Below, piece after piece: positions 57,555 to 64,000 of a stretch of DNA of 64,000 nt. Positions within the stretch are counted from its first letter, which is position 1. Each line of letters opens with the position of its first letter. The notes below the pieces were generated by a model that did not search any database, was not told the DNA's origin, and saw nothing but the letters and a program-made list of their open reading frames with translations. The position numbers were made by a program, and so were the translations under genes. Source of the DNA: Psychrobacter glacincola (GTDB taxonomy: Bacteria; Pseudomonadota; Gammaproteobacteria; Pseudomonadales; Moraxellaceae); the NCBI RefSeq assembly GCF_904846075.1, contig NZ_CAJGZH010000001.1, positions 496,001 to 560,000 on the forward strand, written 5' to 3'.

Positions 57555-58676
57555 TTAACTGATATCTAATGATAAGTTATCCGCACCTTCATCCAGATTG
57601 GCGGTGCCGTTCTTACTGCTGAGTTTGATTTTTAGGCGCAAATCATTAGGAGAGTCAGCATGAAGAATCGCTTCTTTCTAGGTGATTTCTCCTTGCTCAT
57701 ATAAGTCAAAAAGAGCCTGATCAAAGGTTTGCATGCCGCTATCCCGCGATCGTGTCATGACATCTTTGATTTCATGAACCTCGCCTTTACGGATATAGTC
57801 ACTAATCAGCTGTGAGTTCAATAAAATCTCAATAGCCGCACGGCGTCCTTTACCATCAGGAGTTGGGATGAGCTGCTGCGCAATAATGGCTTGCAAGTTG
57901 AGCGACAAATCCATAAATAACTGATTGTGGCGACTGGTTTCAAAAAAGTGAATGATACGGTCAATCGCTTGGTTGGCGTTGTTGGCGTGTAAGGTGGCAA
58001 ACACCAAATGCCCAGTTTCAGCGTATTGGATCGCGTAGCTCATGACTTCACGGTTACGAATCTCACCAATCAAAATAACATCAGGTGCTTGGCGCAACGT
58101 GTTTTTTAGTCCTGCTTCAAATGAGTGGGTATCGATACCAACTTCACGCTGGGTAATAATACAACCACGATGTTTGTGGACAAACTCGATAGGATCTTCG
58201 ATGGTAATGATGTGACCATGCGAGTTTTGATTACGGTGTCCGATCATAGAAGCAAGGGTCGTTGATTTACCTGTACCCGTTGCACCCACAAGTAAAATGA
58301 TACCGCGTTTTTTCATTGCCAGCTCTTTTAACGATGGTGGCAAACGCAGCTCTTCGACAGTCGGAATTTTATTCTCAATTTTCCGTAAAATCATCCCTGC
58401 CATATCACGCTGTATAAAGGCACTGACCCGAAAACGTGCTTGCTGTGCTTCATCAGCAATGGCAAATTGGCACTCGTTGGTCTCTTCAAACTCTTTTTGC
58501 TGGTTTGGTGTCATGACGCCTTTGACCAATCGCATGGTTTGCTCAGCGGTTAAAGGCGTTTTACCGACAGGCAAAATTTTGCCATTCACTTTCATGGAAG
58601 GCGCTACATCAGCGGTAATAAAAAGGTCCGAGCCATTTTTATTGATCATTAACTGCAATAGTTTATCAATGTCCAT
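57555..58676 (-). pseudogene. pilU: Pilus retraction ATPase PilU, interrupted by an in-frame TAG
   Basis: PilT-like accessory retraction ATPase. Walker A is VGATGTGKST, Asp box EDPIEFVHKHR, Walker B GEIRNREVMSYAI, His box TGHLVFATLHANN. The reading frame stops at a TAG (57678-57680) after LYEQGEIT. In the same frame the next 41 codons, KEAILHADSPNDLRLKIKL onward, match the expected PilU C-terminus (P. aeruginosa has YEDALRNADSVNDLRLRIKL) and end at TAA (57555-57557). So a nonsense codon, possibly CAG to TAG, removes the last 42 residues. The ATPase core is intact, so the truncated 332-residue form may still be partly active. Confidence 0.85.
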
Positions 58677-58844
58677 ATCGTACCTGCATTCGATGTAAAT
58701 CGATTAAAAAAGTATTTAAAATCATGTTTTAAAAATCGCCAGTAGCAATAAAAGTAAGGCATATCATGGCTCATGAGTGCTTGTATTATTGACTTACACA
58801 TCAATCATCAATCATTATAGGCCAGTAACACACGATTAATAATA

Positions 58845-59900
58845 TTACAAAAATGCCTCAGGCTGTTTGGCATAAGGACGGGCTACGTCTTTACTAATGG
58901 TGCCTTTTGCTACTAGATTTTTGAGCGTTTGATCCAGCGTAATCATACCTTCACCTGCACCTGTTTGGATAGCAGAGTACATTTGAGCGATTTTATTCTC
59001 ACGTATTAAGTTACGGATAGCAGGGGTGCCGAGCATGATTTCATGTGCTGCTACACGTCCGCCTGCTTGACGACGCAAAAGCGTTTGTGAGATAACGGCT
59101 TGTAGTGACTCTGATAGCATCGCCCGAATCATGTCTTTTTCTGCGGCGGGGAATACATCAATGACACGGTCAATGGTCTTAGCGGCAGAGCTGGTATGCA
59201 AAGTGCCAAAGACTAAGTGACCAGTCTCTGCTGCTGTCAATGCCAAGCGAATGGTCTCAAGGTCACGTAGCTCACCAACCAGAATTACATCGGGATCCTC
59301 ACGTAGGGCCGAGCGCAATGCAGGCTCGAAACCTAAGGTATCGCGGTGCACCTCACGCTGATTAATCAAGCTCTTTTTGGAATCGTGAACAAATTCGATC
59401 GGATCTTCAATGGTCAAGATATGCTCTTTACGGCTCTCGTTGATATAGTCAATCATGGCAGCCAGCGTTGTGGACTTACCAGAACCTGTCGGACCCGTGA
59501 CCAATACCACGCCACGCTTAAAGTCTGACACGCGCTTAAATACATCGCCCATCCCTAAGTCTTCCATCGTTAAGACTTTGGACGGAATGGTACGAAAGAC
59601 AGCGCCCGCCCCACGGTTTTGATTGAATGCGTTTACCCGAAAACGTGCTAGATTGGGAATCTCAAAAGAGAAATCCGTCTCATAAAATTCTTCAAAGTCA
59701 GCGCGCTGCTTATCATTCATGATGTCATAAATAAGCTGATGCACAACCTGATGAGTCATCTCTGGCATATTAATACGGGTCATTTCACCATCAACACGTA
59801 TCATTGCCGGCATACCGGCTGAAATATGTAAATCTGATGCTTTATGCTTAACCGTAAAGCGCAGCAAGTCTTCGATGCTTAAATTGTTTTTTTCAGCCAT
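58845..59900 (-). CDS. pilT: Pilus retraction ATPase PilT
   Basis: Hexameric ATPase that retracts the type IV pilus and drives twitching and DNA uptake. It is 351 residues and intact. Walker A is [19 protein letters not shown], Walker B GELRDLETIRLAL, and the C-terminal AIRNLIRENKIAQMYSAIQTG is the PilT signature. It is upstream of pilU on the same strand (168-base gap) and divergent from the YggS-type gene, the same arrangement as in Pseudomonas. Confidence 0.95.
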   Translation of the reverse strand: MAEKNNLSIEDLLRFTVKHKASDLHISAGMPAMIRVDGEMTRINMPEMTHQVVHQLIYDIMNDKQRADFEEFYETDFSFEIPNLARFRVNAFNQNRGAGAVFRTIPSKVLTMEDLGMGDVFKRVSDFKRGVVLVTGPTGSGKSTTLAAMIDYINESRKEHILTIEDPIEFVHDSKKSLINQREVHRDTLGFEPALRSALREDPDVILVGELRDLETIRLALTAAETGHLVFGTLHTSSAAKTIDRVIDVFPAAEKDMIRAMLSESLQAVISQTLLRRQAGGRVAAHEIMLGTPAIRNLIRENKIAQMYSAIQTGAGEGMITLDQTLKNLVAKGTISKDVARPYAKQPEAFL

Positions 59901-60298
59901 AATCGGATATTCCTATCAATCAACAAGGGTAGGACAAAAGAGCAAAAAAGGGGAGTGATTATCAATCGATCAACGATCTGATTAAAGTCGGTCACGTTAA
60001 TAAAGGAGTAGCGAAGGTCTTTACCATTACTATTATATTCAGTAGCATATGTTAAACCATGTAACAATATAATAACAAGACTACCGACAATTAACCATCT
60101 ACTACACCAATAAAATGTAAAATTAGTCATTATGAGTGTCGATTTATAGACTGATGCTTATTGAGTTTCTTATATTAAAAGACATTTATAAAAAGTTTAA
60201 CCATAGCTAATAAAAGTTCATTATATAAGTCATTAAAAATATAAGTCATTAAAAGTGACTGATTAAAAAATAGATTAAATTATTCTCGTGAGTAATAT
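59901..60298. other. Divergent pilT-yggS region with a 16-bp direct repeat
   Basis: 398 A+T-rich bases. A 16-bp unit, ATAAGTCATTAAAAAT, occurs in tandem at 60225-60240 and (14 bases) 60241-60254. No gene is visible; one frame on the minus strand encodes only a hydrophobic short peptide with no ribosome site. Confidence 0.5.
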
Positions 60299-61015
60299 AT
60301 GAAAGAAATAGAAAATAACATTGATAGCCAAAATCTTATTGCGAGCTGGCAGCAAGTGAGTAAGCAAATGACTCAAGCGTGTGAGCATGCGGCACGACAA
60401 GCAGATAGTGTGACGTTGCTGGCAGTTTCCAAGACCAAACCAGCTGATATGATTGCTACTTTGGCTCAGCAAGGACAGCAGCACTTTGGTGAAAATTATC
60501 TGCAAGAAGCCATCGAAAAAATCGATACGCTAAAACGACAGCCAGAAACTAAAGACATTGTTTGGCATTATATTGGTAGTATCCAGCGCAATAAGACCCG
60601 TGATATTGCTGAGCATTTCGATTGGGTACAAACGGTTGAGCGTGACATTATTGCTCAGCGTCTAAACGATCAGCGCCCAGCTGAGCTGCCCCCACTGAAT
60701 GTATTGATTCAGTTGAATATCGATAACGAAGAAAGCAAATCAGGCTGCCTGCCAGCACAGCTGCCTGATTTGATAACTGCTATCAAGGGGTATGACAGGT
60801 TACAGCTGCGTGGTTTGATGATTATTCCTGCTAAGGAAGGTACGGACGCTTTTACCCGTACCAAGCAGTTATTTGATGAGATTAAAGAGACTCATGCAGA
60901 GCTAAATGCTTGGGATACACTGAGCATGGGCATGAGCGGTGATATGAAAGAGGCGATAGCCAGTGGTTCGACAATGGTGCGCGTTGGTAGCGCCATATTT
61001 GGCGCACGAGCTTAA
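60299..61015 (+). CDS. Pyridoxal phosphate homeostasis protein (YggS family)
   Basis: A 238-residue PLP-binding protein with a TIM-barrel fold. The PLP lysine is in TLLAVSKTKPADM, then GENYLQEAIEKI and WHYIGSIQRNK, and the C-terminal SMGMSGDMKEAIASGSTMVRVGSAIFG phosphate-binding site. The family buffers free PLP; it has no catalysis known. Divergent to pilT, as in Pseudomonas. The ATG at 60299 is the only good start. Confidence 0.93.
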   Translation: MKEIENNIDSQNLIASWQQVSKQMTQACEHAARQADSVTLLAVSKTKPADMIATLAQQGQQHFGENYLQEAIEKIDTLKRQPETKDIVWHYIGSIQRNKTRDIAEHFDWVQTVERDIIAQRLNDQRPAELPPLNVLIQLNIDNEESKSGCLPAQLPDLITAIKGYDRLQLRGLMIIPAKEGTDAFTRTKQLFDEIKETHAELNAWDTLSMGMSGDMKEAIASGSTMVRVGSAIFGARA

Positions 61016-61026
61016 ATTTTTATTTA

Positions 61027-62301
61027 TCAGACAGTCTCATCCATTCTGGTAACCAGCATCTGAGTGATTTTGAGATTGTCCGTTGCGATAATCTCAAATC
61101 GATAATTGGCATATTCGATAGTATCGGTTTTCTTTGGAATCTTGCGTAGCATGTACATCATAAAGCCACTAATGGTTTCATAGTTCTGACTGCGTGGCAG
61201 ATCAACGATATCTAAAGCGCGTACGACGTCTTCGATAGGAGTCATTCCATCGATTAGCCACGAGTTATCAGTACGTTGAACAATGGGCTGCTCCTCCAAG
61301 GTTACAAGCTCCCCCATGACGATACTCATCACATCCTTAAGCGTGATAACACCCACTACCAAGCCATACTCATTCACGATGACGGCAAAGTCAGCGCCTG
61401 TAGACTTAAACATCTCTAACACTTCAAACAAAGACAAGGTATCAGGAACGAAGAGTGCAGGTTTTAATAGCGCTTTGTCTGTTAAGCTGACCTCTTGCTG
61501 ATTAAGAACCAATGCCAAAAAGCTACGTGATTCTACATAACCAATAATATGCTCTAAGTCATCATCCTGACAGACCAAAAACTTGTTATGTGGCTGTTCA
61601 ATCATCACTTCAACGACTTTTTCAGTGCTCGTTTTGGTATCAAAATAAACGATATTTTCACGTGGATTCATCACTGACGTTACTGTGCGCTCTTGCATGT
61701 CAAAGATATTTTCTATCAGATGATGTTCTTGTTTTTTGAGCACACCAGCTTCAGCACCTGCATCCATGACGGCATAAATATCTTCTGGCGTCATATCGTC
61801 TTGCCGTATGGTTGAAATACCCAGTAATTCAAAAATGAGATTTGCTGCACCATCAAATATCCAAATCACTGGTTTGAATATAAAGATCAATAGCATCATT
61901 GGTCGTACGAGGCGTACCGCGATCACTTCAGTGTTTGACATCGCCAATCGTCTGGGCATCAAATCAGCGAGCAGAGAAAACAAACTGGTGATCAGGACAA
62001 ATGATATGACGGATGACACTGCTTCATTCTTCACCAAAAGCTCTAGATAAGGGCTGATAGCTGATTCACCTACCGCACCAGCCGAGATAGCAACGGCGTT
62101 TAAAACCACCTGCACGACAGTAATAAAACTGCCAGGGTGCTCTTGCATTTTAAGGACGTCAAATGCACGGACATCCCCTTCTTTTGCCATGATTTGTAGC
62201 TTGATTTTGCGACCAGCAGCGATGGCAATCTCGGCAGCGGATACAAAGGCGCTTAGGGCAAGCAATAACAGAAGAAAGATACTAGCAGTTAGCAAACTCA
62301 T
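61027..62301 (-). CDS. CNNM/CorC-type transporter-associated membrane protein
   Basis: A 424-residue protein of the CNNM/HlyC-CorC family. N-terminal DUF21 membrane domain (residues 1-180, four helices, from LTASIFLLLLLALSAFVSAAEIAIAAGR). Then two CBS domains (about 205-330, including MNPRENIVYFD and GVITLKDVMSIVMGEL) and a C-terminal transporter-associated domain (WLIDGMTPIEDVVRALD). Members are linked to magnesium or cobalt efflux; the ion here is not shown. It converges with the YggS-type gene with a 12-base gap. Confidence 0.88.
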   Translation of the reverse strand: MSLLTASIFLLLLLALSAFVSAAEIAIAAGRKIKLQIMAKEGDVRAFDVLKMQEHPGSFITVVQVVLNAVAISAGAVGESAISPYLELLVKNEAVSSVISFVLITSLFSLLADLMPRRLAMSNTEVIAVRLVRPMMLLIFIFKPVIWIFDGAANLIFELLGISTIRQDDMTPEDIYAVMDAGAEAGVLKKQEHHLIENIFDMQERTVTSVMNPRENIVYFDTKTSTEKVVEVMIEQPHNKFLVCQDDDLEHIIGYVESRSFLALVLNQQEVSLTDKALLKPALFVPDTLSLFEVLEMFKSTGADFAVIVNEYGLVVGVITLKDVMSIVMGELVTLEEQPIVQRTDNSWLIDGMTPIEDVVRALDIVDLPRSQNYETISGFMMYMLRKIPKKTDTIEYANYRFEIIATDNLKITQMLVTRMDETV

Positions 62302-62424
62302 GACATACTCGGTAAAAAAATATAAGGATTAAAATAATTGGAGTTAAAGAATGAATGGGTTGGAAATACAAAAAAGAAAGTGTTGTGTATAAAATATTGG
62401 CGTTAAAAATTGGTTTATAAAAAC

Positions 62425-62450
62425 TAAAAAAGCTGGGTAAGCACCCAGCT
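62425..62450 (-). terminator. Terminator after nadE
   Basis: AGCTGGGT / ACCCAGCT stem with a 4-base loop; on the minus strand a T run follows. Confidence 0.88.
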
Positions 62451-62550
62451 AATCGTCAATAAATTTGAGTTTTTATAAAAGTATTAAGCTAGCCGTGTTG
62501 CTCGCGTTCTACATAATAAAAGTAGGGCAAGCAACAATGGTTAATATAAT

Positions 62551-64000
62551 TTAGCCTTTTATTGACCATTTATTCACTAATGGATAACGGCGTTCACGTC
62601 CAAAGGCTTTGTGGCTAATTTTGGTGCCAATTGGCGCTTGTAAACGCTTATATTCACTATTGTCTACCATCTTGATGACTTTTGCGACCATTTCGGCCTC
62701 AAAGCCCTTATTAACAATGTCTTGATAGCCCATATCTTCATCGATGTATGACATTAAGATGCCATCTAACACATCATAGTCAGGCAAGCTGTCTTGGTCT
62801 TTTTGGTCTGGGCGTAACTCAGCAGATGGCGGGCGAGTGATGACGCGCTCAGGGATGACAGGGGTGTCTTCCAAGCGGTTGCGATAGCTGGCTAATTTAT
62901 AAACCTGCGACTTATAAACGTCTTTTAGCACATCAAAGCCGCCTGCCATATCACCATATAATGTCGAATAGCCAACGGCCAACTCAGACTTATTACCAGT
63001 GGTAATGACCAAATGCCCAAACTTGTTGGACAATGCCATCAATACCACACCGCGCGCACGCGCCTGAATATTTTCCTCAGTAGTGTCTGCTGGGGATTTG
63101 TTAAATAGTGGGGCTAGAGTATGACGGATGCCTTCGACCGCATCAAAAATAGGACAAACCGTATAAGAAACGTTTAAGCGGCGTGCCTGTGCTTGGGCAT
63201 CTTCTAGACTGATTTGAGAAGTATATTCATAAGGCATCATCACTGCATATACCTTGTCAGCGCCCAAGGCATCAACCGCGATACATAGCGTCAATGCTGA
63301 ATCAATACCACCTGATAACCCAACGATGATACCAGTGAATCCTGAATGATTGACGTAGTCGCGCAGGCCAACGACCAATGCTTGATACATCTCTGACTCA
63401 CGGCTCAGCGTTAATGGCGCTTTAGATTGACTATCGAACTTGGCCGTTTTGACATCTAACGTGGCTAGCAATAGCTGATTCATGAAACGCGGTGCTTCGT
63501 GTGCAACGCTACCGTCAGCTTGTATGGCCATAGAGCCACCATCAAACACCAAGTCGTCTTGACCGCCAACAGCGTTGACATACACAATAGGCAAATTATT
63601 TTCACGGCTACGCTTGGCCAGCATCGTTTTACGATTGTCTTGTTTTTCGATCTCAAAAGGTGAGGCATTCAAGCTAACAATCAGATCAGCACCTTGCTTT
63701 TTAAGCTCGGCAATAGGGCCTTTTTCCCACAGGTCTTCACAGATGAGCAGACCGATAGTGATGCCTTTATAGTCAAATAAAACTTGGTTGCGACCTTTAT
63801 CAAAATAACGACGCTCATCAAATACGCCATAATTTGGCAAGATTTGCTTATGATAAAAGCCTTTTTGATGACCATTATGCAAGATAGCAGCAGAGTTGAA
63901 AGTACCATGATGGTCGACATGTGGATAACCGACAATCATCACGATGTCATCGATATCACTTAAAGTAGACAAGGCGCTTTTGATGCGACCAGATAAACTT
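62551..64000 (-). CDS. nadE: Glutamine-dependent NAD synthetase (5' end outside window)
   Basis: Makes NAD from nicotinic acid adenine dinucleotide, using glutamine. The N-terminal half is a nitrilase-type glutaminase domain (VMIVGYPHVDH, CEDLW with the catalytic Cys, SLNASPFE). The C-terminal half is the synthetase with the PP-loop GLSGGIDSALT and TGNKSELAVGYSTLYGDMAGGF. The frame is open to base 64000 (SGRIKSALSTLSD precedes the apparent TTG start at 63972), so the first 80 or so residues are missing from the window. The C-terminal signature RRYPLVNKWS is present. Confidence 0.93.
   Translation of the reverse strand, partial: SLSGRIKSALSTLSDIDDIVMIVGYPHVDHHGTFNSAAILHNGHQKGFYHKQILPNYGVFDERRYFDKGRNQVLFDYKGITIGLLICEDLWEKGPIAELKKQGADLIVSLNASPFEIEKQDNRKTMLAKRSRENNLPIVYVNAVGGQDDLVFDGGSMAIQADGSVAHEAPRFMNQLLLATLDVKTAKFDSQSKAPLTLSRESEMYQALVVGLRDYVNHSGFTGIIVGLSGGIDSALTLCIAVDALGADKVYAVMMPYEYTSQISLEDAQAQARRLNVSYTVCPIFDAVEGIRHTLAPLFNKSPADTTEENIQARARGVVLMALSNKFGHLVITTGNKSELAVGYSTLYGDMAGGFDVLKDVYKSQVYKLASYRNRLEDTPVIPERVITRPPSAELRPDQKDQDSLPDYDVLDGILMSYIDEDMGYQDIVNKGFEAEMVAKVIKMVDNSEYKRLQAPIGTKISHKAFGRERRYPLVNKWSIKG

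Noticed and set aside
29335..57680. TAG codons in mutS and pilU as a sign of TAG recoding or readthrough
   Set aside because: secA, pilW and the DsbD-alpha gene end normally at TAG, with no homologous sequence after it, so TAG is an ordinary stop. No suppressor tRNA is seen in the window.
59879..60130. Short hydrophobic minus-strand frame between pilT and the yggS-type gene
   Set aside because: It has no ribosome site, overlaps the pilT start, and the sequence is just A+T-rich promoter DNA.

Overview
The window looks like a chromosomal segment of a Moraxellaceae gammaproteobacterium, most likely Psychrobacter. This rests on gene content and arrangement (mutS-fdxA, dsbC-hom, fimT-pilV-pilW-pilX-pilY1-pilE, fur/bamE/rnfH, pilT-pilU), moderate A+T content, and the style of the proteins, such as a very long acidic RNase E. 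The assignment comes from family knowledge and was not tested by a search.

Layout: 1-1.2 kb is the end of gspE. At 1.4-2.7 kb are an exported RidA-like protein and a hotdog (DUF4442) protein on the minus strand. At 3.0-6.1 kb is a two-gene McrB/McrC-type restriction system with an unusual McrB. At 6.2-6.7 kb a consensus sigma70 promoter precedes tRNA-Pro, tRNA-Arg and tRNA-His. At 7.2-11.9 kb are an AraC-type regulator, an unknown protein, gspF and gspG. At 12.1-14.9 kb a stand-alone DsbD-alpha domain sits directly before a complete dsbD. pldA and comF follow. At 17.9-27.5 kb is the type IV pilus minor-pilin operon, ending in pilA (behind a textbook sigma54 promoter) and a second pilin. At 27.6-31.2 kb are fdxA and mutS, then secA, a lipoprotein, an IS256-family element with an 8-bp target duplication, two DUF2382 stress-type proteins, a thiolase, hom and a DsbC-like lipoprotein. 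At 43-52.5 kb are a DUF808 protein, rne, rluC, a HAD phosphatase and engB. At 52.9-57.4 kb are cytochromes c5 and c4, a membrane protein, rnfH, bamE and fur. At 57.6-64 kb are pilU, pilT, a PLP homeostasis protein, a CorC/CNNM-like protein and a partial nadE.

The most notable pattern is gene interruption. mutS and pilU each carry a single in-frame TAG stop. pilV, pilX (twice), pilY1, the IS256 transposase and probably the fimT/pilV junction carry one-base losses, nearly all in short G or A runs. hom carries a +1/+4 change at a tandem ACGG repeat. Five of the interruptions lie in the 6-kb minor-pilin operon and another is in pilU. Two readings fit: a mismatch-repair-deficient lineage that is losing its type IV pilus, or homopolymer errors in the assembly. 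Raw reads would separate them. Large conserved genes (secA, rne, dsbD, pilT) are intact.

Other points of interest are the domain embedded in the McrB ATPase, the duplicated DsbD-alpha domain, TGTCAG inverted repeats upstream of the pilA sigma54 promoter, a degenerate 15-bp repeat in the secA leader, and an IS that landed exactly in a terminator T-tract.
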